Assembly: GCF_014649835.1 (NCBI RefSeq)
Contig: NZ_BMTU01000021.1
Location: 1 to 64,000, forward strand
DNA: 64,000 nt
Direction of reading: 5' to 3'
Source of the DNA: Streptomyces pilosus
Lineage (GTDB): Bacteria; Actinomycetota; Actinomycetes; Streptomycetales; Streptomycetaceae
The position numbers and the translations under genes were made by a program. Below are positions 35,909 to 44,013 of this stretch, piece by piece. Numbering within the stretch: the first letter of the stretch is position 1; each line of letters starts with the position of its first letter. The notes under the pieces were generated by a model. That model made no database searches. It was not told the origin of the DNA and worked only from the letters and a program-made list of their open reading frames with translations.

Positions 35909-38467
35909 TCATGGATCAACAAGGAGCGTGATGACGGTGTTCCATCGCCGGTCGGATTCCGTTGGATCCTCGAGTCCGACGAGCTGCGGTTGCGGGAATC
36001 GGGCTGGATAGCCGGAGAAGACGAAGAAGCGGTCGACGACTTGCTGGCTCGGAGACCACCTGGTGGTGCCCGCGAGCCAGGACTGACGGACCTGGTCGAT
36101 GTAGGGGCGGTCGGCGTGGCGCATGCCGAACACGAGCTGGGAGGTCCATTCGCGCCAGCCTGGGAATCCCCCCGTCGCACGTACCAGGCTCTGTGCGTCG
36201 GCGATCAGCCTCAGAGCCGCAGAAGGGTCGTCGGCCTCGCAGATGACCATGGCTGCGAGTGCCGTGCGCATGCACAGTGTCTCGCCGAAGTGATCGGCGT
36301 CTTCGAGGACCGCCTCGCAATCCGTGGTGGTACTGCGGCCCTGCAGGGTCCTCCGCCACAGGGCCGCCACCTCGTTCTCCAGCGCGACCCGGTGTCGGCC
36401 CTTCTCCCGCAGGTACGCCGCGCGTGTGGCCGGGCCGATGACGGCTTCGTCCAGGAGACCACGGTCATAGGCCAGGTCGCTGCTGATGCGCAGTCCTGTG
36501 GTGGGGTCGCTGAGCGGACAGGCAGACAGATGCTGCTCGAGTTCCGCATACCTCCCCATGCTGTGCAGGGTACGAGCGACCTGGTAGCGCAGCAGGTCGG
36601 ATTCGGGGTTCTCCGCCAGGAGTTCGGTCAGGAGCTGTAGCGCCGGTTCGCAGTCACCGCGGGTCCGATGCAGGTAGGCCAGGCGGATACGGCCTCGTCT
36701 GCGGATGTCCGGCTGCAGAGGGCCCGAGAGGAGGTTTTCGAGGCACGCGATCCGCTGAGGGCCCTGGTTTCCATGACGCCACGGTTCGAACATGCCGGAC
36801 ACCTGTCCGATCCAGGTGTTCGATGCGGGTGGCGGCAGCCGCTGCGCGGTCTTGCTGAATCCGGGCAGGTGGCTGAGGGCGTCGGCGAGCCACACCGCCG
36901 TGAGGTCGTGGTCCACGCAGAGCGCGGCCGCAATTTCGAGGACGTCGAGGCAACGTTCGCTGTCATGCAGCAGGCGGTTGCTGCGCTGGTGCAGGGCTTC
37001 GAGAAGTTCCCGGGCCATGGCGGTGCGGTCGGCCGGTGCCCAGGCTCCGGGTTCGGCGACGGATTCGTGTGCGATGGCCGCGCGGACGGCGTCGTGCAGC
37101 CGGTAAGGGAAGAGCGCATGCTGGTCGCGGGTGACGAGAGTGCGCCGGCACAGTCGGTGCGCGTCACCGAGCAGTGCGCCCGCCACCTGGGTGATGAGCT
37201 CTTCGTCGAAGCGGGGCACGAGGCTGGCCGCACGTGCCAGTTCGCGTTCCTTCTCCGGCAGGTTGGCGAAGACGCGGGTGGCCAGCTCCGGAAGAGGACC
37301 ACCAAAGGCGTCGGCGGAAAGCCCTTGGTCCTGCGTGGCACGAGCGATGGAGAGGGACAGGCTCAAGTAGAGGGGGAGACCGTGGGCACCACGGCAAATG
37401 CTGTCGATCACTGCTGGCGTCAGAAGTGGGTTCCCCGCTGTGTCCGATGCCGCCCGGAGGTACTTCTCGACATCGGTGTCGGAGAGGTCGCCGACGAGAT
37501 GCTGTCGGGGATCCTCCTGCGCTTCCAGCCGCAGCCCTGGCCAGGTCCGAGGTCCTGTCGCGGGAAGTAGTTGATGGAGATGCGGCGAGTCCCAGTCGAG
37601 ACGGTTGCGTGAGGTGATCACCCACAGGACGCCGGGGGTGAGGTGGACGATGCGGTTCAACAGACGTTCCTGGGCGCGGTCGTCGCCTTGGACGTATTCG
37701 GCGGCGTCGGCGAAGGCCACCGTGACGGGCCTCTTGTTGAGCGGCAGGTTCTCCAGGTCCCAGGAGAGCAGACCGGCGAGCGTCGCGGCGACATAGTCCG
37801 AGGGATCTTGCTGCGTCTGGTTCATGATGTGAACGAGTGGCTGGCATTGACGCAGGGTGCGGCTGCGCAGCCGGTTGGCCCGCACATCCTCCACGATGCG
37901 GATTCCGGTCCGTACCGTCAGCGGTCCGACACCGAAGCTGGCTCCGGCATCGCTGAGGGTCTCGTTCAGCGTGTCGGTGATCTGTCCCCGCACGTCGAAA
38001 CCGCCTGTGGACAGGTCCGGCAGGGCTGTTCCCGGACGAGCCAGGGACCACCAGGCCGTCAGGCCGAGATCGAAGGCGGGAAAGCGGCGCCGTCGTCCCG
38101 CAACGGCAGCGCGCAGCCGCAGCACGACGTCGACCGCGTTGACGACGCGGCTGCCGTGGAAGTCGATCCGCACGGAATGGAGTGCCTCCCCTGACGGCGG
38201 GTCCTCCCGCCAGTCGCCGGGGTCGGATAACTCCCTTCTCACCCAGGACTCAAGGCGTCGCGACAGTTCGGTCTTGCCGATGCCGCCGATGCCGTAGAAG
38301 GACATGACGTTGCGGCGAGCGCTCTGCCCCAGGACAGCGGATCCGTCACGGACGCGGGCGGAATGCAGCCGTAGGAAGTTCGAGAATGCGGAGTATTCGT
38401 TCACCCGGTTGGTGAACAACTCCGTCGCGGAGAACTGCGGTTCGAAGATCCGGTCGAATTCCGTCAC
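35909..38467 (-). CDS. STAND-type NTPase with helical-repeat C terminus
   Basis: The 852-residue protein has a P-loop GIGGIGKTE (59-67), a Walker-B-like VTVAFAD (248-254), an RNBS-like VLWVITSRNRLDW (280-292) and a GLPL motif (HGLPLYL near 375), the AP-ATPase/STAND order. The C-terminal half (about 450-850) is TPR-like helical repeats, the usual sensor part. There is no N-terminal effector domain, only about 50 residues before the P-loop. STAND proteins switch on by oligomerising after ligand sensing, often in phage defence or regulation. The start is GTG 38467. A 77-residue gene lies just upstream on the same strand. Confidence 0.85.
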   Translation of the reverse strand: MTEFDRIFEPQFSATELFTNRVNEYSAFSNFLRLHSARVRDGSAVLGQSARRNVMSFYGIGGIGKTELSRRLESWVRRELSDPGDWREDPPSGEALHSVRIDFHGSRVVNAVDVVLRLRAAVAGRRRRFPAFDLGLTAWWSLARPGTALPDLSTGGFDVRGQITDTLNETLSDAGASFGVGPLTVRTGIRIVEDVRANRLRSRTLRQCQPLVHIMNQTQQDPSDYVAATLAGLLSWDLENLPLNKRPVTVAFADAAEYVQGDDRAQERLLNRIVHLTPGVLWVITSRNRLDWDSPHLHQLLPATGPRTWPGLRLEAQEDPRQHLVGDLSDTDVEKYLRAASDTAGNPLLTPAVIDSICRGAHGLPLYLSLSLSIARATQDQGLSADAFGGPLPELATRVFANLPEKERELARAASLVPRFDEELITQVAGALLGDAHRLCRRTLVTRDQHALFPYRLHDAVRAAIAHESVAEPGAWAPADRTAMARELLEALHQRSNRLLHDSERCLDVLEIAAALCVDHDLTAVWLADALSHLPGFSKTAQRLPPPASNTWIGQVSGMFEPWRHGNQGPQRIACLENLLSGPLQPDIRRRGRIRLAYLHRTRGDCEPALQLLTELLAENPESDLLRYQVARTLHSMGRYAELEQHLSACPLSDPTTGLRISSDLAYDRGLLDEAVIGPATRAAYLREKGRHRVALENEVAALWRRTLQGRSTTTDCEAVLEDADHFGETLCMRTALAAMVICEADDPSAALRLIADAQSLVRATGGFPGWREWTSQLVFGMRHADRPYIDQVRQSWLAGTTRWSPSQQVVDRFFVFSGYPARFPQPQLVGLEDPTESDRRWNTVITLLVDP

Positions 38468-38585
38468 AGGTAGTCCGCCCCCAGTCCCCCGACCCGGCCC
38501 TGTACCACGGTGAGAGTCCTCAACTATGGCCCATCAGCAGCACACCAGCCAGCAACTTGCCCCATCTCGGGCGTCATACCTTCCG

Positions 38586-38819
38586 TCAGTCCTCCGGCCG
38601 AAGCCGCTGACGAGCCGCCTCAAGCCGCTCGTCATAGTCGGATGCGAACAGCTCAGGAAGCGTTTTGTCGAGCGTTCCGGCGATCCTATGGATCGGCGCC
38701 CAGACCGCCGGATCGTCAACAACTTGGCTGAGGTCCGTCATCTGGAGCTTCTCCAGCCAGTGCGACAGCACCAGTGCCTCGTCACTGGTGAGCTTGATCG
38801 TGACCTGGCTATCACTCAT
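38586..38819 (-). CDS. Small conserved protein upstream of the STAND gene
   Basis: The 77-residue protein (MSDSQVTIKLTSDEALVLSH...) is acidic and helical, with AGGGG six bases before ATG 38819. I recall close relatives in other Streptomyces, so it is a genuine small family. It precedes the STAND gene by 118 bases on the same strand and could be its partner or regulator; nothing in the sequence proves this. Confidence 0.75.
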   Translation of the reverse strand: MSDSQVTIKLTSDEALVLSHWLEKLQMTDLSQVVDDPAVWAPIHRIAGTLDKTLPELFASDYDERLEAARQRLRPED

Positions 38820-38977
38820 ACATACCCCTACGGCTCGGCCCGCCCTCAACCACACGAACGTACTGGCCTTCGACCTTGACCACACACACAGGGGCACCCT
38901 CCCACGACGGCGCACCCACCCCGCCCTGCCCGTTGCCCTTCCCACCTTTCTTTCCTGGTTCGGGCGTCGCGAGGTGA

Positions 38978-39023
38978 TGCGCCAAAGGGGAGTGCCAAGC
39001 ACGAGGGGGTGCGCCAAAGGGGA
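38978..39023. repeat. 14-bp direct repeat, two copies
   Basis: TGCGCCAAAGGGGA occurs at 38978-38991 and 39010-39023. The 38820-39172 stretch otherwise holds no supported gene. Confidence 0.5.
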
Positions 39024-39172
39024 TGTCGGCCCCCTAACCACCGATGAAACCGCAGGTGACCTGCGGATATGCGAGTTGGTCCTAGAAGGCGCGGCCCGCT
39101 GCCGGCGGGGCCGCCGACAGGACATCGGCCTGGTACATAATTATTGTGTTCAACACGTTGTAGCGCGAGCGT

Positions 39173-39427
39173 TCAGACAGAATCGCTGACCTGCTTGCTC
39201 TCGAATGGGTTTTCTCCACAATGGACACAGCTGAAGTGCATCGCCGCTCTACGGTTTGCCGCACGGAACTCGTCGACAATTTCCCTTGGGGCCGGCACTC
39301 CAGTAATTGCAAGGAACACGACCAAGGGGACATTCTGCGTTACGGCAGCAACGATTCCCAGAGCGTAGAAGAGAACAGCAGCGAGGCTACTACGGTAATT
39401 GATGCAAATAAAACGAACGTGCTTCAT
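39173..39427 (-). CDS. Small membrane protein with C-terminal CxxC
   Basis: The 84-residue protein starts MKHVRFICINYRSSLAAVLF, with membrane segments at about 14-30 and 33-45, and ends in a soluble part with FSCVHCGENPF. TAGGAG lies six bases before ATG 39427. Base composition is AT-richer than the neighbours. It is preceded, on the same strand, by an intrinsic terminator and a 36-codon ORF, so its expression may depend on read-through. Function unknown. Confidence 0.65.
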   Translation of the reverse strand: MKHVRFICINYRSSLAAVLFYALGIVAAVTQNVPLVVFLAITGVPAPREIVDEFRAANRRAAMHFSCVHCGENPFESKQVSDSV

Positions 39428-39498
39428 TTCTACTCCTATTAATGTGTGGTGTTTCGATCACCTTAAAAGCTTCCCTTGCTTGAGGCCTGTCGAGAGCA

Positions 39499-39526
39499 TA
39501 AAAAGAACCCCTCACGTCGTGAGAGG
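39499..39526 (-). terminator. Intrinsic terminator with U-run
   Basis: In the minus direction CCTCTCACG-A-CGTGAGGGG is followed by TTCTTTTTATG, a textbook rho-independent terminator. It lies between the 36-codon ORF and the 84-codon membrane gene. Confidence 0.8.
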
Positions 39527-39552
39527 TCGCAGGCAGCACTGATATCCGCTAT

Positions 39553-39663
39553 CTACCCCCCTTCATCCTTAACAGTGGCGCGGCCTTGTTCGCTGCTGAG
39601 GCCGCTCCGCCAGCTGGCCTCCTGCGCTCGCTGAGCAGTCACTACGCCGGTTCGACTACGCAT
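39553..39663 (-). CDS. 36-residue leader-like peptide
   Basis: An ATG at 39663 with the excellent ribosome site AAAGGAGGG three bases upstream opens a 36-codon frame: MRSRTGVVTAQRAQEASWRS...KDEGG. The peptide is hydrophilic with one Trp and no Cys. A strong promoter lies about 120 bases upstream, one hairpin precedes it and an intrinsic terminator follows within 30 bases. It may be a regulatory leader ORF or a functional small peptide. Too short for family recognition. Confidence 0.6.
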   Translation of the reverse strand: MRSRTGVVTAQRAQEASWRSGLSSEQGRATVKDEGG

Positions 39664-39685
39664 GGACCCTCCTTTAGGTACAAGA

Positions 39686-39713
39686 AAGCCGAAGGGGCGT
39701 TGCCCTCCGGCTT
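39686..39713 (-). promoter_or_regulatory. Leader hairpin, possible attenuator
   Basis: In the minus direction AAGCCGGAGGG-CAACGC-CCCTTCGGCTT (11-bp stem, one mismatch) is followed by TCTTGT. It lies in the leader between the promoter and the 36-codon ORF and overlaps no gene. Confidence 0.6.
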
Positions 39714-39779
39714 AGTGCAAGGAAAACTCGGTTGAACGAGCTTTGATTCGTCTGTGGTGTTGCGCTGCCTGACTCTTAT

Positions 39780-39809
39780 AGTCTAGCAGTAAGGGCCTAC
39801 GATCGTCAA
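39780..39809 (-). promoter_or_regulatory. Strong housekeeping-type promoter
   Basis: In the minus direction TTGACG (39809-39804), an 18-base spacer and TAGACT (39785-39780) closely match the HrdB/sigma-70 consensus. The expected start of transcription is about 39,773, giving a leader of about 110 bases before the 36-codon ORF. Confidence 0.7.
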
Positions 39810-39942
39810 TAGGATGTAGGCCTGCTGAGACATCGGATGCCCGACTGATCCGTCGTGCTTGCTATCTATTCTACCTGGCCTCGCGCCGCGAAAGCAAGGA
39901 ACTTTTCCTGGGGGCGGTCTGCTCAGGAACCAGGCACTGGTA

Positions 39943-40006
39943 CCGCCCTCTTCCGACCCTTCAGGGAAGCTTACTTGCATATTTGAGGGATGGGAAGAGG
40001 GCGGTG
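39943..40006. repeat. 13-bp inverted repeat
   Basis: ACCGCCCTCTTCC (39943-39955) and GGAAGAGGGCGGT (39994-40006) are perfect complements 38 bases apart. The whole 39810-40330 stretch is AT-richer than average and shows no supported gene. Confidence 0.5.
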
Positions 40007-40329
40007 TCCGTGGCCGGAGTCCGGCCTCCACGACGCTGCACAAACAGAATCCGACAACAGCGGAGGAGCTGCTAGGGAACAGTTAAGCGTCAGTCCTTAA
40101 GCCAGCGAGCTGAATAGAGCTCGCAGCCTGAAATCATATATTCAGACCGGGAGGTCGGGGAGGCGGTACTTAAACTTGCGGGGCCTGAGGTCCTTCTCCC
40201 GGCCGGCTCCCAGCCGCGGTAGTGCAGACAGTGCCGCCGCTGGGGGTGCAGGCGTCGGTGGAGGTGTCGCCCTTGACGTCGCTGACGAACCGAGGCCGAC
40301 GGTGCTGTCCTTGTCCCGGGCGCGCAGGA

Positions 40330-40545
40330 CCTCGTTGGTGGCGGCGCCAGTGGTGCTTGCCGAGCTTTTCGACCGTCCAGCCCTGCTGCTCGTAGTGGGC
40401 GGCGGCGTGTTCCTCGATGGCCTTGCGCTTCTTGGGGTCGGAGATGTAGCCGACGCTGGGCTGCTTCTTGCGTTCGACCTTGCCCTTGACCTCGATGTGG
40501 CGTTCGTCGGTGCCGCGGGTGCTGCGCAGGTCGTCAGGGCGACAC
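40330..40545 (-). pseudogene. DUF3883-like (NO VEIN) protein remnant
   Basis: The minus frame reads DDLRSTRGTDERHIEVKGKV and, further on, IEEHAAAHYEQQGWTVEKLG. RHIEVKG and the HYEQQGW helix are typical of DUF3883 (protein NO VEIN C-terminal, nuclease-like) domains. The order of the pieces is unusual, and both ends run into unrelated sequence. 40546-40836 shows no intact gene. Confidence 0.4.
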
Positions 40546-40836
40546 CAGCTTCCTCAAGAAGGGCATCACGTCCGCTGGGGTGCAAAGGCAGTACTTGGTG
40601 CTGCGCCTGAACGTCGCGCGCCTCCACGAATGGCCAGCCACCGCTACCACGTACGAGCCCGTGGAGCAGTGGCTCCGCTCGCGCCACTGCACGATCATCT
40701 GGCGCCACGCCCGCGCGTCGCACGCTCGTCGACCTGGTCGCCGCCGACTCGATGCCGTGCCCGGACAGCGTCGCGCTCTACCGGACGGGCCCGGGACGCG
40801 TCGCGCGCCCGGGGGCCCGTCCCGTATCGGTGCAGG

Positions 40837-41919
40837 TCAGCGGACCTGGACGGATGCGACCAGAGTGTTGAGGTCTGGCCAGAGCTTCTTGTTCGTCTCC
40901 GGCAGTACGACCCACAGCACCGAGGGGCGGACCCGCCCGGTGTCGACCACGAGGACCGCGTTCAGGTCCATCGTGGACGGCACCCCGCGTTTGTGGAAGT
41001 GGATCTCGCTGACCAGCAGCCAGGCGTCGTGTCCGTCGACCTTCAGCGGCTGTGAGGCGACGTCGACCAGAATCGCCTGGTCACGGGGGTACTCGTAGCG
41101 GCGCCGCTCGTCCATCACCGCGCCCGCCACGCCCCGCAGCTCCCCGGTGCCGCCAGCCGCGGCCATGATGTCCTCGTCGACCTGCGTGGACTTCACAAGT
41201 GCGCGCTGGCGCCCCTCCTGCTTGCGGGTGAAGCCGTCGAAGACCGGATCCAGCGTCCTGCTCCGGTCCCACGTGCCGCCCAGCTCCGCGTACTGCAGGG
41301 AGGAGTCCGTGACGGTGCCGATGACCGGCGAGCCCTTGCCCGGGTAGTCCCGTACCTTGACGGTCCCGGTGAGTCGCCGCTCCTTGGGCAGCGGGGAGGC
41401 GCCGGGGGTGAGAGTGGGCACCGGGATCCCCCGCTGGGGGGCGTTCGCGGTGCTGCCTGCGCAGGTGGCGGACGAGGAGTCCGGTGTGTTGTGCGCCTGC
41501 TGGATCACCTTGCCGTCGACCAGCACGGTGCACGTGAGGGTGCCCCCTTCTTGGTCCTCGCGGCTTCTGACGTCCAGATAGAAGTCGACGCCCGCCGCCA
41601 GCGTGACGGTTTTGCGGTACGGCAGGATGACGACCCCGTAGGGCACGTGGCTGTGCGTCTCCCCGACGGTGAGGTCCACCGATGGGTGATCGCCCGTCGC
41701 GATGTAGGTGACCTCGACCCCCCGGGATTCCTTGTCCGGGGACGCCCCGTCGTCGCTCGGGTCGCCGACGGCCAGGGCCAGCCCGACCGCGCCGAGCATG
41801 ACCACCTCGAAGAGGATCACCAGGGCGCCGACCAGGTAGAACCCACCCGGAATCCGATCGAAGGTCTTCCTGCCGCGGCCGGAGTGGAACTCGCGTCTCG
41901 GCTGGGATGTCTGCGTCAT
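40837..41919 (-). CDS. Membrane-anchored protein, MmpS-like N-terminal part
   Basis: The 360-residue protein has a cytoplasmic N terminus, one membrane helix at about 28-50 (LVGALVILFEVVMLGAVGLA) and a large external domain. Residues about 68-140 (VEVTYIATGDHPSVDLTVG...CTVLVDGKVIQ) resemble MmpS/transport-accessory Ig-like folds. The C-terminal part is unrecognised. ATG 41919 has GGGGGAGGA upstream and lies 13 bases after the coiled-coil gene, so the two form an operon. Confidence 0.7.
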   Translation of the reverse strand: MTQTSQPRREFHSGRGRKTFDRIPGGFYLVGALVILFEVVMLGAVGLALAVGDPSDDGASPDKESRGVEVTYIATGDHPSVDLTVGETHSHVPYGVVILPYRKTVTLAAGVDFYLDVRSREDQEGGTLTCTVLVDGKVIQQAHNTPDSSSATCAGSTANAPQRGIPVPTLTPGASPLPKERRLTGTVKVRDYPGKGSPVIGTVTDSSLQYAELGGTWDRSRTLDPVFDGFTRKQEGRQRALVKSTQVDEDIMAAAGGTGELRGVAGAVMDERRRYEYPRDQAILVDVASQPLKVDGHDAWLLVSEIHFHKRGVPSTMDLNAVLVVDTGRVRPSVLWVVLPETNKKLWPDLNTLVASVQVR

Positions 41920-41932
41920 GTCGTCCTCCCCC

Positions 41933-42298
41933 TCACACCCGGCCGCTGTCGCCGGACCGGCGGTCGGCCGGCTCGTCGGCGAACCGCGTGGCCAGCAGCC
42001 CCGCCTCCCGCGCCTCGTCCAGCATCCGGTGCAGGTCCTGGAGCCGGGACCGGTCGGCGAGCCCCTCGATCTCGGCGACGGCCAGCTCGTCCCGCACCGT
42101 GTTCACCACCAGCTCGTGCATGTCCTCGCCGAGTTGCTCCAGCTCCCGTATGGCCTCCCACTCGCGGTACGCCGTGTCCGCCGCGCGGGTGTTCTCGGCG
42201 TACCGCTCCAGCGCCTCCACCCGCTCCTCCAGCGCGCTCGACGACAGCCGCAGCGCCCATCTTGCTCCGGCTATAGATCCTTTCTGGAGCCAGCGCAC
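41933..42298 (-). CDS. Coiled-coil protein, 5' end possibly lost
   Basis: The 121-residue frame is strongly helical with heptad-like spacing (ALEERVEALERYAENTRAAD, EAIRELEQLGEDMHELVVNT). Its GTG 42298 has no ribosome site, and the first dozen residues look unrelated, so the natural start may have been deleted and this may be a fragment. It is immediately upstream of the MmpS-like membrane protein gene. Family not recognised. Confidence 0.5.
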   Translation of the reverse strand: MRWLQKGSIAGARWALRLSSSALEERVEALERYAENTRAADTAYREWEAIRELEQLGEDMHELVVNTVRDELAVAEIEGLADRSRLQDLHRMLDEAREAGLLATRFADEPADRRSGDSGRV

Positions 42299-42349
42299 GC
42301 TGCCCGGCGGCGTCGGTGGTGAAGGCCGGGGAGTCCGTCGTCGTAGTGG

Positions 42350-42772
42350 TTACGTCGCCGCGGGGATGCCGAGGTCGGCGAGCAGGCCGCGCACACGCCG
42401 CTCGATCTCATCCCGGATCGGTCGCGCGGCGTCCACGCCCTGGCCCGCCGGGTCGTCCAGTTGCCAGTCCAGGTACCGCTTGCCGGGGAAGACGGGGCAG
42501 GTGTCCCCGCAGCCCATGGTGATCACCACGTCCGAGGACTGCACGGCTTCGACGGTGAGGATCTTCGGCTGCTGAGCGGAGATGTCGATGCCGACCTCTT
42601 TCATGGCTTCGACCACGGCTGGGTTGACGGTGTTCGCGGGCGCGGAGCCTGCCGAGCGGACCTCGACCTGCCCGCCACCGAGGTGGGTGAGGAAGGCGGC
42701 GCCCATCTGGGAGCGGCCGGCGTTGTGGACGCAGACGAACAGCACCGAGGCACGCAGGGCGGGAGCGCTCAT
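42350..42772 (-). CDS. arsC: Arsenate reductase, low-molecular-weight phosphatase type
   Basis: The 140-residue enzyme reduces arsenate to arsenite. It has the PTPase-like loop CVHNAGRSQM (Cys14 to Arg20) and further Cys in MGCGDTCPVFPGK (near 86-92), consistent with the thioredoxin- or mycothiol-linked ArsC class found in actinobacteria. It follows the MIP channel and ArsR on the same strand with 30 bases to the channel gene, forming arsR-channel-arsC. Confidence 0.92.
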   Translation of the reverse strand: MSAPALRASVLFVCVHNAGRSQMGAAFLTHLGGGQVEVRSAGSAPANTVNPAVVEAMKEVGIDISAQQPKILTVEAVQSSDVVITMGCGDTCPVFPGKRYLDWQLDDPAGQGVDAARPIRDEIERRVRGLLADLGIPAAT

Positions 42773-42802
42773 GGCAGGAGTCTTTCCGGAGAGTCGGGTG
42801 GA

Positions 42803-43537
42803 TCAGGAGGAGGCGGGTGCGGGTTCGCCGTGCGGGACGACGACCTCGTCCCGGGCGGGAGCTGGGCGGCCGAAGACCGCGGCAACGGCGCCCAGTCCGA
42901 GTGCAGCTCCGAGCAGTTGGGCCGCGATGAACGGGGCGACGGAGGCGGGGGCGATTCCGGCGAAGGTGTCGGTGAAAGCGCGGCCGATGGTCACTGCCGG
43001 GTTCGCGAATGATGTGGAGGAGGTGAACCAGTAGGCGGCTCCGATGTAGGAGGCCACCGCGGCCGGGGCGAGCGCGGCGCGGCCGATCCTGCTCAGGCCG
43101 AAGATCAGCAGGATCAGCCCGGCTGTGGCGACGACCTCGCCCAGCCACAGGTGGCCGGCGGACCGGTCGTGGGTGGAGAGCTTCACCAGCGGCTTCGCGA
43201 ACATCGCGTCGACCAGGATCGTCCCGCCGATCGCCCCTGCGACCTGGGCGGGCACGTACGCGGCGACGTCCCGCAGAGTGCGGCCCTCCGCGGTGCGGCG
43301 GCCGGTGAACCAGGCCGCGAGGGTCACGGCGGGGTTGAAGTACGCGCCGGAGACCGGGCCGAGAAGCAGGATGAGCACGCCTAGGCCGAAGACGGTGGCG
43401 AGGGAGTTGGCGAGCAACTGCACGCCCATGTCCCGCGTGAGTTCGGTGGCCTGGATGCCGGAGCCGACGACGACCGCGACCAGCAACCCGCTCCCCAGGG
43501 CTTCGGCAGCGGCGCGGCGGCCGGGGGATGCGGTCAC
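42803..43537 (-). CDS. MIP/aquaglyceroporin channel of the arsenic operon
   Basis: The 244-residue protein has six membrane helices and two NPA boxes (YFNPAVTLAAW near 66 and FANPAVTIGRAF near 180), the hallmarks of aquaporins. In this position it resembles AqpS-type channels that let arsenite leave the cell down its gradient after ArsC reduction. GTG 43537 overlaps the ArsR stop (GTGA) and has CAGGAG upstream, so translation is coupled. An ArsB or Acr3 pump was not found in the window. Confidence 0.88.
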   Translation of the reverse strand: MTASPGRRAAAEALGSGLLVAVVVGSGIQATELTRDMGVQLLANSLATVFGLGVLILLLGPVSGAYFNPAVTLAAWFTGRRTAEGRTLRDVAAYVPAQVAGAIGGTILVDAMFAKPLVKLSTHDRSAGHLWLGEVVATAGLILLIFGLSRIGRAALAPAAVASYIGAAYWFTSSTSFANPAVTIGRAFTDTFAGIAPASVAPFIAAQLLGAALGLGAVAAVFGRPAPARDEVVVPHGEPAPASS

Positions 43538-43908
43538 GCTGTGGCTCCTGCGGTCTGCGGCGTGGTCAGGAAGGCGGCCAGCTGGTCCAGGACGCCGGGG
43601 AGCACCCAGTAGTACACCCAGGTTCCGCGGCGTTCGCAGTCGATGAGGCCGGCCTGGCGCAGGAGCTTGAGGTGGTGGGAGATCGTCGGCTGGGACAGGT
43701 CGAAGGCGGGGGTCATCTCGCACACGCAGACCTCGCCGCCCTCCCGCGAGGCGATCATCGACAGCAGGCGCAGCCGGATCGGGTCCCCGAGGGCTTTGAA
43801 CACCTTCGCCAGCTGTGCCGCGCGCTCATCGTCCAGCGGCGCGGATGCGAGACCGTCGCAGCAGCCGTCGGCTCCCTGGCCGATCACCTCGAGCTCTTGT
43901 TTCGACAT
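43534..43908 (-). CDS. arsR: ArsR-family arsenic-responsive repressor
   Basis: The 124-residue winged-helix repressor has the metal-site motif CVCEM (Cys61, Cys63) at the start of the recognition region and a Cys pair at 16-17, plus LSQPTISHHLKLLRQAGLID as recognition helix. Arsenite binding to these Cys releases it from DNA. It is divergent from arsM, with a long imperfect inverted repeat containing TTGACG in both directions between the genes. Confidence 0.92.
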   Translation of the reverse strand: MSKQELEVIGQGADGCCDGLASAPLDDERAAQLAKVFKALGDPIRLRLLSMIASREGGEVCVCEMTPAFDLSQPTISHHLKLLRQAGLIDCERRGTWVYYWVLPGVLDQLAAFLTTPQTAGATA

Positions 43909-43915
43909 GCCTCTA

Positions 43916-43966
43916 TGTTGACGTTTTTCGATTCAAGGCGCAAGGTTGCATCAAAGAACGTCAATA
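43916..43966. promoter_or_regulatory. ArsR operator / divergent promoter region
   Basis: Arms 43916-43938 and 43944-43966 form an imperfect inverted repeat (about 17 of 23). Each arm carries TTGACG as a potential -35, facing arsM on one side and arsR on the other, so a bound repressor would cover both promoters. Confidence 0.55.
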
Positions 43967-44013
43967 CAAGCCGTTCCGGGGCACCGCCATGCCCCGTCAC
44001 CCAGGAGTGAGTC

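Noticed and set aside
38978..39023. Two 14-bp direct repeats as a CRISPR or iteron array
   Set aside because: Only two copies, spacer of 18 bases, no cas or replication genes.
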